Source: Chrysomallon squamiferum
Taxonomy: Eukaryota; Mollusca; Gastropoda; Neomphalida; Peltospiridae
Reading direction: 5' to 3'
Assembly (NCBI GenBank): GCA_012295275.1
Contig: CM022671.1
Coordinates: 35,513,683 to 35,577,682, forward strand
DNA: 64,000 nt
Shown: positions 11,243-23,297 of the stretch, in pieces
Position numbering within the stretch: the first letter of the stretch is position 1
How the letters are laid out: each line of letters starts with the position of its first letter
Translations under genes and position numbers: made by a program
The notes under the pieces: generated by a model
What the model was told of the DNA's origin: nothing
Database searches by the model: none
What the model saw: the letters and a program-made list of their open reading frames with translations, nothing else

Positions 11243-11509
11243 AGAATTAGCAAAAAAACATAGAAAGAGAAAAGAAATATCGAAACTTAGTTTAAGAACA
11301 GAATCAAATGAAAAAAAAAAATTAATGTAATTCAAAATGTTATTTAAAAAAAATCATTCGAAAAACCCCAAAATAATAATAATTATTATAGTTTATGACA
11401 TGAATGTACAAATGTAACTGTATGACCAAAATTATATAATTATAGCTACTGCTATACTACTACTACTACTACTATTATTATAAAATAGCCAACTTTTGTA
11501 ATTGTGTTC

Positions 11510-11515
11510 TGTGTG

Positions 11516-11603
<88 letters not shown>

Positions 11604-11620
11604 TGTGTGTGTGTGTGTGA
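11510..11620. repeat. TG/TA microsatellite
   Basis: Alternating blocks of TG and TA repeats over about 110 bp. Confidence 0.95.
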
Positions 11621-11792
11621 TGTAAAGTTCAGTGTATTCCTCAGCTAACTGCACTAACTCGTAACATCTGACATTTGACCACACCTCGGCTTGCGCCTGA
11701 AACAATATGACATTAATAAAACTTTACCCCCGGTTACTCACTAATTAATTAAAGTGCATGCATACAGTATAAAACAATGATTTCAAAATACA

Positions 11793-11981
11793 ATGAAAAA
11801 TTCATTTCATATTATGATTCTCCTCATTTGGGGGTGTCCTGCGATCGTCTTGTCGCAGTTTTATGCAACAGGAATCGGCAAAGGAATTGGGGCAATTAGC
11901 AAAAACTACAGACGGCCAGCTACCAGAAGCATGCTTTGTAATACATTATTTTCAATTAACAAAATTGCCGGAGCTGAATAA
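11793..11981 (+). CDS. Small ORF with signal-peptide-like start (62 aa), unproven
   Basis: The ORF opens with a hydrophobic segment resembling a signal peptide (residues 1-21, MKNSFHIMILLIWGCPAIVLS). A short basic, glycine-rich stretch follows (FYATGIGKGIGAISKNYRR), including a dibasic Arg-Arg. Base composition is less AT-rich than the flanks. I recognise no family. A second frame over the same bases is also open (11863-12048), which weakens the coding case. It could be a secreted-peptide exon or chance. Confidence 0.2.
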   Translation: MKNSFHIMILLIWGCPAIVLSQFYATGIGKGIGAISKNYRRPATRSMLCNTLFSINKIAGAE

Positions 11982-12026
11982 ATACCAAACACACAGTCGT
12001 AGAAAATCATCAAGTTTTATTGTACC

Positions 12027-12075
12027 AGATATATATATATATATATAATATTTATGTGTGTGTGTGTGTATATGT
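12027..12075. repeat. TA/TG microsatellite
   Basis: A short TA run, then TG repeats. Confidence 0.85.
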
Positions 12076-12244
12076 GTATTAAGACGTCGACGATCTAACT
12101 TTGAGAAAACGTAAAAATATGGATTATGAGTGATATATATCCGTCCCTGTGTGGACGTGTGTCTGCATTCTGTCTAAGTTCGAGCTTTCCTTCTTTCCAT
12201 TCCACTGGTTATATAAAAGAAAACAGAGAAAGGAATATGTCTGT

Positions 12245-12246
<2 letters not shown>

Positions 12247-12290
<44 letters not shown>

Positions 12291-12390
12291 ATAGATAGAT
12301 AGATAGATAGATAGACTGATGCTAAAATTATTACAGTAGGTACAAAGGTAAATAGGTAGGTAGGTAGACAGATAGATAGATAGATGTAGA
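12247..12390. repeat. GT then GATA microsatellite cluster
   Basis: About 20 GT units (12247-12286) are followed by GATA repeats (12290-12315) and interrupted GTAG/GATA blocks to about 12390, then degenerate GACA/GACT repeats to about 12500. Confidence 0.95.
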
Positions 12391-13169
12391 TACAGACTAA
12401 CAGAAAGAAAGACTGACAAAAAGAGAGACAGACAGATTGAGAGACAGTAACCAGAAAGGACAGATTCATCCTCAGACGGACAGACGGACAGACTGACTGA
12501 AGAAGATAGAACAAAATATATTTAAAAAAAAACCGAATAAACATTAATTTCTCTGGCAATTACAAAATTACAGCTAATATGTCTTGAACACAAACTGCTC
12601 TGCACAATGTGACAAATTAAATCCTAAACAAGAACCGAACTGGCAATTAATTGTCATTATTACCGTACTAACTGCAATAAATAAACTACTAATTACCAAA
12701 CAAGTGTTACCGTATTTATTACAAAACAAACCTTCGCGATGTTTTACTATATTCCTGTACAACATTTATCAGATGGGTTCTGTCACATTAAGTATATTCT
12801 AAAAACGTTGCTGTGCTGACGTAATTTTGTTGTTTTCTTTTTATTACCTCTGTTCAGTTGTTTATTTCATTTTGTCACGACAAAAACATGCGCTTGGGGA
12901 AAACACGTACAGATTAGTTTAAAAAATAAATGAATCAATAAACATTTGTATAACAACACCTCGAGTTCTCAACACGTGTTAGTATTATTAGACGGTGTGT
13001 GTTAAACATAATGGCGGATATGAAGGAGAAAATACAGTACCGTCTCTTTGATATTTACTGTGATTCAATAAACATCAAAATGTGTTTTACACGCACGTTC
13101 CCATGTATTAACAAAGCAAATACCATGACAATATTATTTTTATTGTTACTAGCTTTTATTTATTTATTT

Positions 13170-13170
13170 G

Positions 13171-13212
<42 letters not shown>

Positions 13213-13221
13213 TTTTTATTA

Positions 13222-13252
<31 letters not shown>

Positions 13253-13262
13253 TTTATTTATT
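13170..13262. repeat. TTA/TTTA microsatellite
   Basis: TTA units, a T-tract, then more TTA and TTTA units. Confidence 0.95.
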
Positions 13263-13729
13263 AGTTTTACAGTTCGTGCAGACATGTAGCGCTTGATGGA
13301 AACACTGAAATTCATTTCATCTCATGAAAGATTTAATTAAAACTAAAGTCAAATCTAAAATTTTAATTATTTATATATATCAAGTTCGAGATACATTTAG
13401 TTTTGCTCTATTTTTCTCTCAGCTTCATTTTTAGTATTAATTTTTTTAAATGTTATCACTAATAAAAAAAATAAAAATAAAAATAATAAAGCGCCTTCGA
13501 TATTAAAGTACGAAACACACATAAAATATTCACATTTTTATTTGCTTAACGTTTCGATCCTGATCTGTGTTAATGGGGTAGGGTTTTAAATTGTAGGGGG
13601 CGCTCTGCTCAGCGATGTAAAGACGTTTGCGCTGGTAATACGTTTTGTGAACTACTGACACATGCATTTAATTTTTATGAAAATTATTTGAAATTAATAA
13701 TAATAATAATAATAATTGCAGTTATTGCA

Positions 13730-13730
<1 letters not shown>

Positions 13731-13762
<32 letters not shown>
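13731..13762. repeat. TTA microsatellite
   Basis: About 10 TTA units. A TAA run (13696-13715) lies just upstream, which could allow a hairpin. Confidence 0.9.
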
Positions 13763-14517
13763 TGTTCACCTTCAGCAAACCTGGAGTCCAGATTTCTTTT
13801 CTTTTCTGTTTTTTTTTTTTTTGGTTTGTTTTATCTTCCGATCTAAAATCCGCTCCAGTTGTTCGTTGTTTTTTATTCTGAATACTTTATTCTTAAGATT
13901 TCCAGTAGCTTCTTCTATCTTTCTTTTTGAATAAAGTTGAAAACACGATAAAGAAAACATTCCACAAAGAGATGTTTGACAGAGGCCCACATCGCACGCA
14001 GCATTACAGTTTGTAAAATGCAAAAAATCAAATTAGACTGAGTACGGAAAAAGTGCGTGTATAAAAATGTCAGTCTTTCGTGAATATGTATGATCTTTTC
14101 TCTGTCTGATCAAACGTTATTAAGCTTATTTCAATAACTGTCCTTCTGGAGCTATTTTCCAGTAAAGTCCAATGATGATAACTTAAACACACACAAAAAA
14201 AAAAAAAAAAGAAAAGAAAAAAAAAATGAAGCAAAATGCTTGATACCCTCGCTATCAAAGGCTGCAATTTAAATTATAATCCATTCAAACAAACCAACTC
14301 GATATATCGCCCTGTCAAACAGTAATGAATTAATGATGTATGAACCTGTATTGAACTATAAACATACTGTTTATGTTGCAACTCTCCACTCCTGTTCTCA
14401 CAAAACAAAACATATTTTTTTCCCTATAACACAAAAATTGATTTTTACTTTTAAGATAATTTCTAACGGAATAATTTTGATAAACAATATATATATATAT
14501 ACTATTTGTGAGCGTGT

Positions 14518-14518
<1 letters not shown>

Positions 14519-14583
<65 letters not shown>
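14519..14583. repeat. GA dinucleotide microsatellite
   Basis: About 32 GA units. Confidence 0.97.
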
Positions 14584-14585
<2 letters not shown>

Positions 14586-16628
14586 CTAAAATTGTATGTT
14601 ACAGTATAAAGAAGAAAGAAAACGAAAAGGAAGAAAGAACAATATGGTAAATAAAAAAGATATTTGTATTATTACTATTGTTAGTTTGCTGTTCTGGCTG
14701 TTGTGTCTATATTCACATTACGTACTGAAACATATACAAATAAAATAAAGTAAAAGAAAAATTAAAAGAATCTAACAATTTTAATTCTTTTGCAAATAGG
14801 ACTGTATGATCGTACCTTTAGTTTATTGATCTTCTGACAACAGGCGTTCAATCATGATTTACGTAATTATTTGAACACTATTATTTTAGCAATGTAAATC
14901 TTTACCCAAATAAACTGCCTGAAGGTTTCTAAAAAATATAAATAATTTTTTATCTTTTATTATTATTATTATTATTATTTTAAAATAAAATTTAAATGAA
15001 TAAAATAGACACAAACGAAAAATATGACTGGTGGAGGGACAAATAAAGGAAATATTTATGGAAGACAGACTGTAGATTTTTCCTCCATACCATTTGAGAA
15101 ACTGTAGAAAATCATACCCTCTTAAATACGTGATATGTTTTGTTTATTTGTTTGTTAGATTTTTTTTTTTTTTAATTTTTTACTGATTTATTATTATTAT
15201 TATTATTATTTTTATTTTTATTTCGAACGTATTTGTCATTCGCCTGTTGCTTCTAAAGATCCTTTTTATTCACAAAATCTTCATCATACATTATTTTTCT
15301 GACAATAATAAAATTTTCCTTGATCTTTTCTCAGCCATTTACACCTTTTAACATATATAACCAATAATACACTAAAGTTATATTTTTCTTAACACTACAC
15401 AATCTCTTATTTTTTCCTAGCACAAAATAAATCGCTCACCATGAAATATTTAATATATATAATACATAACTGAGAATTTCAAACACGCGTCTGACAGACA
15501 AATCGTACGCCTTGTTACGGAAGTTTAAATGCAAATATTGTTCATTTCTACATTACATTAATTATCATGCAGTAGTGTCCAACTTATAAACTTCAGAACA
15601 GAAACACACATAGTTCTTTACTGTAGCTGACGCTGTCGATTAAGTTGCAAGTGTCACTCAGTAGTGTTAAAAGAATAAAAGTGCAAATTAATACTGGTCT
15701 TGTATAATTATTTGCGGTTGTTTCTGTTGTTTTCGATATTTGTTCGCAAATGTTGGTGCGCGCATTGTTGTTGAAGGAAATTGAATACAAACGGAAGTTG
15801 TGAGGGGACATCTAACATCTGTGTCGCCAAATGTGATTTACATGTGAAAAAAAAAAATTTGACTATTATATTTTTCTGCTTTCTTTTTGTTAAAAAAAAG
15901 CCAAGAGTAATCTACGAAATGAATTCATTGTAATGTCTTCATTCACTTCACTAAACAATAATTATTGTTTTTATTGTTTTCTGTTTTGTTTTCTTATGCC
16001 CGAAGTTATGGGGAATACCTCCGGAAAGACTTTGCCATATTTAATTATGCTTTCACTTTCATTTTCCATGCACAGTACGCTGAACTCATTTTTTTTTCTA
16101 AACTGAAATTAAACTGAATTTTATATACTTTTAATTTGCATAAACTAAACAGTTATTATGATCAATAAATGCTCTTATGTGGCGCTATTTTCCTTCATTA
16201 AGAAACTTCGTTATCAACAATATATAAGTTATAACAATTTCGCAAAGAGTATTTGTGAGCATGTACTTTTTGGCAGTTAGTATTCTAATTACCTGTTGTT
16301 AATTACAATTATTCTACGTTGATTAGATCAGTAAAACAACTGGTGGAGCAACAACAGAGCAGATGACAATGAAATTATAAATGCTGCAGATGTTAACGTC
16401 TGTTCAGTGATGTCTATGAGCCTTTGGTTCACGTTAATCCACAACATAATGAGACTTATGTTAAAAAAAATAAAAAAAATAAAAATAAGAGAACAAATAT
16501 ACTTTTGGAGTTAATCAGTTTAATTATTTTAACAGTATTAGGTATAACATTTATCTTCAGAAGATGATTGAAAACCAGATTTGAAGTGCAACAAAAACAG
16601 CAGCAGTATCATTCATACAAGCTATAAT

Positions 16629-16706
16629 TATTATTAGTGTTGTTGTTATTATTGTTATTGTTATTATTGTTGTTGCTATTGTTATTGTTGTTGTTATTAT
16701 TATTAG
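16629..16706 (+). repeat. TTG/TTA microsatellite forming a 3' splice site
   Basis: Interrupted TTA/TTG repeats run directly into the TAG acceptor of the first recognised FKBP6 exon, supplying its T-rich tract. Confidence 0.8.
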
Positions 16707-19700
16707 ATTGATGATGATGAACCTTCAGTTAATATAAAGGAGGGTATTGACATTAATGATCTGAAGGATCCTCAAGGCAAAGGTGTAGTCTTTGAAGTTG
16801 AAGAAGAAGAGCAGCCTTCTGGTAATTTTGTTTTAAACATGTTCTGAAGTAAATGAAATGAAATTTGAATGATCTCTGTTAATATGACTGTAGTTATTAA
16901 CTTATATATACGTAATAATAAATATAGGAGTTTTTAAATATTAATTAATATTTACTTTCAGACTTTCTACTTTACATAAATGCAGGTAAATATAACATCA
17001 GAAGAAGATAAATAATAGTTTAATTTACAAAAATAATAATTACAATTTGTATTTAAATGGATAATGCATTGAATTTTTTTTTTTTAATGATTATTATTAT
17101 TATTAATTTTATTTAAAGTAATAAATTCTATTTTATATTAAAAGCTTTTAATATGTTACAACTATGTCATGTTTTTAATTTTCAGAGCCTGATACGACAA
17201 ATAGGTATTTCAATCCTGATCAGATAGTTGAGAACTTGTATCATCCAGAGAGCTCGAGTGACACTGAGGAGGAGGATGATGTGAGAGGACAGTTTGAACG
17301 GATGATGTTGAAGATGGAGGACATCAGTGAGGATAAAGATGGTGGGATCATGAAAAAAATCCTGACCCCAGGCACTGGACCCATTGTCCCAAGAAATGCA
17401 TCAGTAAGAAGTGTGTAGGTTTTGAATTTTTAAAAATGTTGAAATTCTCTCCTTTGCTGAAATCAGAGATGTTTGTAAAAATTTGTTTTGTCTTTTGAAT
17501 TTTGTGCAAATCAATATTGGTACACTTAACTGTTAACTACTTTCTGATATTTGAACCTTCCTTTATCACCATCTTTGTATTGGTAACAGACACATTAAGT
17601 ATTTGTGTTAAAATAGCTGCAAAATAATCTTTCTCGTTGTGAAATGCCAGTTCATTACAATGGATATCTGGAGTACGCTGATGAACCGTTTGATTCAACT
17701 CGTTTGAGAAAATGCGAGGAGAAAAAGCGACTGGGAAAAGGTTTCTTATTTCTATAGTTTCTATGACAACATAAAATTATAAATTATGGTAATTATCAGT
17801 ATTGCAATAAATCTGCAAGTAATTCTCATAAAAATAATTATTTTTAAGAAATTTCATAGCCAGGCCAAAAAAATTATTTATTTCATTCTTTTTTAAATGA
17901 ATACAACAAATTTTGGCATTTGTTTTTAGCATGTAAAAAATTTATATAAAAATTTATAAAAAAATGTATTTTACACATTAGGCTGAAATATGTATTTATA
18001 TTTTTTCTTGAAGTTTGTTTTGCCGCAGCCATTTGTAATTTATAATACAATTATTACTGCTTTAAGGAGACATGTTTATTGGGTTTGAGAGAGCTGTGTT
18101 GTCAATGAAGAAAGGGGAAATGTCCAGATTTATCATTAGACCAAAATATGCGTTTGGTAAAATGGGGTGTCCTCCACGCATACCCCAAGATGCTTCCTGT
18201 AAGAAAATTAACATTCTAATTAAAATCAACTCAGTCTAGAATTATTAAATTGAAAATTAAAAACTGGTGTTGTAGATCAAATCATAATTTTGAAAGTAAT
18301 ATAAAATTAAGAAAAATGTCTGTAATTCACTGATTTATAGTCTTTTTTCTCTCTCTCTTTTCATTTTTAAAAAATGTATTAACTAAGTTTCCACATATTT
18401 ATTTATTTATTATTAGGGTTGTGTTCTTGTTGGTTTAAAATTATTTGTTTAATACTAAGCTGCTGTTTTTATTTATTTTATTATTAAGTTGTTACTATTT
18501 TTGTTATCAAGTTCTGTTTTTATTTGCATATTTTTTTTCAGTGCTGTATGATATTGAGTTACTGAATTTTTTGGAAAAGGATGAAGTTGATGACTACTAT
18601 CGAATGACACCAGTAAGTAAGAAAAACATTATTTTAAATTAAAACATAAAAGTAACTTGTTCATAAATTAATTTAAATACAGAAGACAGGCACAAATTGC
18701 ACTTCAAATTAATATGAGTGACTTAACTTCAAAACTGCACTTTGTTGTGTTGTTTGACAGTTAACTGGTCTGTATAATCAAACAAGTACCCAAAAGATTT
18801 CTGCTTTAAGCTGATAACCAACCATTGGGTATTGTAAGTTACAGCATTTTATTATTATTGTTATTGTTGTTTTTGTTTTAAATATGTTTTCTTAAAGAGA
18901 ATGAATAACCAGTTACTTCTATTTTTAATTTCTTGCAGGAAGAAAGAACGAAAGTCAGTTTTGAAAACGTTTGCAAAATTTGCAGGACTGAAAAATCTGT
19001 AAGTAGCTGTAAAAGATCTTTGAACTAAATAAATATTCACTTGGACAAACAAAGTCCATGCTGTTCTGGCACATTCTAATTCTGAAAATCTTTAATTAAT
19101 ATAACAAAATATTAAACTAATGGATTTTAGTGCATCTTTCTGCTCACAAATAATTAATGTTTTCATCTGTTAAAAAATATAAAAGCAAAAAGGTAACATA
19201 TATTTTCTCATACTGATATTCACTGAACCCTATTTTTCTGTTGCCATTTTTGATAATGGAAATCTGCATGTGCCAGACATTGCATGAACAGAGAGTTTTG
19301 AAATCTATCTCTGATATCTGAGAAATCATTCATTCTTTTATCCATCATGTTGAAAACTCACAGCAGTAGCATCGTTTTTACATTATTAAATTCATTTTAT
19401 TTATATATTTTAAGAAAGTAAAAATATACATAAATTAATAAACTGGTGTTTTTGTATTTCCAGGAAGCAGAACAGTTCTACAAAGATCAAATGTGGAAGA
19501 AAGCTGTTTCAAAATATTTGAAGGTAAATTTGGTTTATGTAATTTTTTTAATAAAAAATTTAACAAAAATCAAAATGGTAGATATTAATTTGTTTGAATG
19601 TTTCAAGGTTTGCCGAGTGTTGGAAGATGTTCACTTGAAGAATGATGAAGAACAACAGTCACAGCAGAAACAACTTGTCAAAGTCTACACAAACATCGCA

Positions 19701-22321
19701 AACTGTTATGTCAAAAGCAACGAGCCTAAAAGAGCGATACCTTTTGCAAACAGAGCCCTCGAAATAGACCCAAAACACGTAAAGGCATACTTCTGGAAAG
19801 CAAAGGTAACTTTATATTTTTATTTAGTTTTTGTATATTACAATGAAGAATATTGAGGTTTTTATTTTTGATTCATTGATCTGTAATTTTCAGATTTATT
19901 GTGATTTTTTAGTTGCTAATCATATTTATAAACATTCTGATTAATTTTGTTCATGTTATATTCATTGTATTTCATTTGTACCATGTTGGTAATTATAATA
20001 ATAACACACTTTGTAGGCTCTGCATTCGCTGGCTAACTTTGATCAAGCAAGAACAAATCTCATCAAGGCTCAGAAAATTGCTCCAAACAGTGCTGACATT
20101 AACAAGGAATTAATAAAACTAAATGAGTTAGATTTTAAAAACAAATATTATTAGGGTTCTTGATTGGTAAAAAAAAAATCTTGATTTTTATATGAAAAAG
20201 TAACACTATTTAGTAACAAAAAAGTAATTTTTGAGTGTAGTTACAGGAGTACTAAAAAACTAGATTAATGAATTTTAAATTTTTGTCTAATTAATATCTG
20301 CTTGTTACTTTCATACTAGCTTAAATGTATTCTGCATTTTAACTGTTATTATTGTTATTGTTATTGTTGTTGTTATTATCAAGTTCAGTGTTTGTTTACA
20401 GTAATGTATTTATTTGAAGGAATTTTAAGAAATTCAAACTTCAGGAAACAACATTTTGTAGAAAGATGTTTTCAGGCACTAAACAAGATACAGGTAATAT
20501 TTTATATTTTTTTTATATAAAAGAAATAAAATCAATCATGAAGAACTGCCAAATATATTTTACACTAATGTTTGATAATTACATTTTATTTATTCAAAAT
20601 GCTTAGAATTTCAGGCTGATATAACTTATAAGATTCTTAAATAGTACAAGAAAACCCCAGAGATTACTAAAACACTATGATATATTATTAATTTTTTAAA
20701 ATGTGTATTTATTGTAAGATAAAAGGAGAGACAAGACTATGTTTGTGGTGTGTGGATGTACGTATTACATTTATGTTCTGTGCTTTTAAAGACGACTCGA
20801 AAGAAATTGAAGACAAGAAAGAAGAAAAGATGTTCACATGCTCTGATGACTTCAAAAAGGCCTACAACAACCGATTAAAGTAAGTAAACACTAAGTTATA
20901 GTTACAATTTGTCTGTCATGTTTATATTTACCTTTATATCAAATTTGACATTTGTTTTAATAATTTGTATGAATGGAGTATGTCGATCTTGCCCAGACAG
21001 TCTCCACAGGAGAGAGCAATCAACATTAAAGCTAATTTCTGCATGGGTGAGATCAAATACATGGGTTTCTCTTACTGATTAGCAGTAAGGTAATTTTATT
21101 TAAACCTTCGTGTAAAGAGGAAAAAAATATATGTCAGTCACAGAATTCTGTTTGGAATGTGGAAGAGGTACATTCCTCCAGTGAATTATATTCATTCGGT
21201 GGGTTGTCATGTTTGGTGCCTGCTAGAATAAGGGATTGTGGTCTTGTGAAATAATTAAATGTTATGGTTAAATTAATTAAATATATAATTCTGTTAAATA
21301 AGAAAAAATTATGTTAAATTTTTCAAAACAATAAAAAAAAAAATATATATATAATTTAAAAAGCATTATTCTGTTTATATTTATTAACTGGAATATTACC
21401 ACAAAGTATAAAAACAAATAAGCTTGAAAATTAATAAATATTTATCATCTGAAACACTGTTTATTTGTTATTTTATAATATCCTATTCTCTGATTATAAT
21501 AATTTTTTATGCTTGTTTTGTTTTGATTTTTTCGCTGATTTATTACTGTATATTAATTACAGGAACTTTGTTGCTTGCCTGCTTATTTAACATTTATTTC
21601 CAGGGAGTTTATTGCTGACCAGGATGTTAATGAACTACCGTTTCCATCATACCAGCTGTCTGTACCAGAAATAGAGTACATGCTGGAAGTAGCATTGGAG
21701 AAAGGATTGCATCCTGAGTCTCGCGGAACTGTAAGTTATCAAATGTACAAAAACCTGCACATATTTATAAATATATATGAAGAAAAGTAATTAAACATAC
21801 TTGTATACAAAAAAAAGCTACATAAAAATGACAAGCACGAAGTATTGTTTTAAAGATTTGTGTGACTGCAGTTAGCTTTTTCTAATGTCTACAAACTGCA
21901 AGAGAAATTTCAAGTAAAAAAAAAACTTTAAATATTTAATCTGTGATAGCATGATGAAAAGCTTTTTGTTCATTTTTAATTCTATTTTAAATCTGTTAAT
22001 TTTAATTTTTAGCAAGTTGAATAATACTTAGAAACGTTTGTTGTATTGCAGAGTTTTAATTAATATAACCAAAGCAGTTAAATATTTCATCAGAACCTTT
22101 ACAATCAACTGTGGCTCCATTTTTTTAAAATTTTAATTAAAATAGATAAATTATCTTTTAACTGTATTAGAAATGATATTAGGTGTTAGCTATTTTAATT
22201 TAATATGTGATTAACAAATTCAGAATTTGTATGAGAGTACAATTAGTATTTTATATAAACTGTGTTTCAGGGAGACCATGTGAATTTTGTTATAAGAAAG
22301 AAAAAAAAAGAAAATAGCTAG
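16707..22321 (+). CDS. FKBP6: FKBP6/Shutdown-like immunophilin with TPR domain (first exon not located)
   Basis: Thirteen exons chain in phase: 16707-16821, 17186-17410, 17651-17740, 18067-18198, 18542-18612, 18939-18998, 19464-19523, 19608-19805, 20017-20126, 20420-20493, 20792-20879, 21604-21730, 22271-22321 (466 residues, stop TAG). An acidic N-terminus leads to MEDISEDKDGG, an FKBP fold (IHYNGYLEYADEPFDSTR, RPKYAFGKMGCPPRIPQDAS, YDIELLNFLE) and TPR helices (exons 6-9, YTNIANCYVKSNEPKRA). FKBP6 is an HSP90 co-chaperone needed for piRNA loading in the germline; its PPIase is inactive, and here several FKBP12 active-site positions differ (W59 is F, H87 is C, Y82 is F, F46 lost). An extra C-terminal tail of about 100 residues is unrecognised. 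The first exon here is preceded by an in-frame stop, so an upstream start exon exists but was not found. The donor of exon 2 is ambiguous (GTAAGA at 17404 or GTGTGT at 17411); family spacing favours 17411. Confidence 0.9.
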
Positions 22322-22540
22322 TTTTTCATCACTGGACATTCAGATAAAATGAACAGAAAAGACCATGCAAGACATGTCAGTTTTTTGTTGAGCTTGGCAT
22401 CACAGTTACAGAAATCAGGAGAAATCAGTTAGCAGTTTTATACTGAAACAAATTGTGAGAAGGAAAAAAATAAGTTTTATTTTATCTTGTTTTTAGCGTG
22501 GTACGTTTCCGCCATAAGAGTGTTTGTGTTTTATTTTTTC

Positions 22541-22546
22541 AATAAA
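22541..22546 (+). terminator. Polyadenylation signal of the FKBP6-like gene
   Basis: AATAAA lies 220 bp after the stop codon and is followed by a GT-rich stretch (about 22570-22595) like a downstream element. Confidence 0.6.
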
Positions 22547-23023
22547 ATTAAGAATTTTACTTCTTTTACCTGTGTTGTGTGTTGTATTTGTTAGTGTTTA
22601 TTGATTGTATTATAACAACTAGAATTTATTAAATTAAATGAAAAGTAATTTTGTATGGGTATCATTTAATGACCAATGACCCACTGATGTATGGAACTAA
22701 ATTGTTACGATTTCTTCTGCTGAAATGAAATAAAAAAACCCATAGAAATTCAGCTAGTACAAAGAATTATCAGCAGATTATATAACTTGTTTGCATGAAA
22801 GAGAAATATATGTGTACTTGAAACTTTTAGTTTATGGACATTATCAGCAGATGAAAACGTTGAGTGGGGTGCAGATGAAGTGTCATAGGTCAGCATTAAT
22901 TACTAGAAAACAAAAAATACATGAAACAATTCTTCAGAAATTATTTTAACATCTTATAGATACAAAAAAAAAAAAAGAAAAAAAGTCAATATGAAGAAAC
23001 TAAATAAAAGATTTTCTAAATGT

Positions 23024-23029
23024 TTTATT
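23024..23029 (-). terminator. Polyadenylation signal of MRPS23
   Basis: AATAAA on the minus strand, about 270 bp beyond the MRPS23 stop. With the FKBP6 signal at 22541 it bounds a convergent pair; about 480 bp separate the two signals. Confidence 0.5.
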
Positions 23030-23297
23030 GATACATTCACACTCTTGTTTTGTTTTGTTCAATGACTTGCACCAGTCTTGATAATTCATGATTCTGGATC
23101 CTGGAGAAAATGTGTGAATTACAAGACAAAAAAACAACAATTACATTTGTTTTTCTCACAGCATATGTCTTTCAGTCTGTGCATAAAATGACATCCACAA
23201 GATCTGCTTGATGGAAAGATTTAAATCTCCTAAATCCAAACACTTTAATATTCTGACACTACAACAGTATCTACAAGCAATGTATGTGTACTTTGTA

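Larger units (their letters stand above)
5320..16706. other. Gene-poor repeat-rich interval
   Basis: No confident coding gene over about 11 kb. It contains many microsatellites (CT, GA, TG, TA, ACT, ATA, TTA, GATA), the three-unit minisatellite at 7485-7750, a possible retroposon tail, the candidate 5' untranslated exon near 10197-10390 and a doubtful secreted ORF at 11793. The 5' end and first exon of the FKBP6-like gene should lie in its right part, but I could not place them. Confidence 0.7.

Noticed and set aside
13540-13640. tRNA-like element around gtttcgatcc
   Set aside because: Only a B-box-like stretch is present; no A box at proper spacing and no cloverleaf.
15593-15811. 72-residue minus-strand ORF as first exon of a gene
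   Set aside because: No family resemblance, and wrong strand for the FKBP6-like gene it precedes.
20017-20154. FKBP6-like protein ending in exon 9 at the in-frame TAG
   Set aside because: A GTTAGA donor at 20127 and the exon at 20420-20493 continue the family alignment in perfect phase; read-through may exist only as intron retention.
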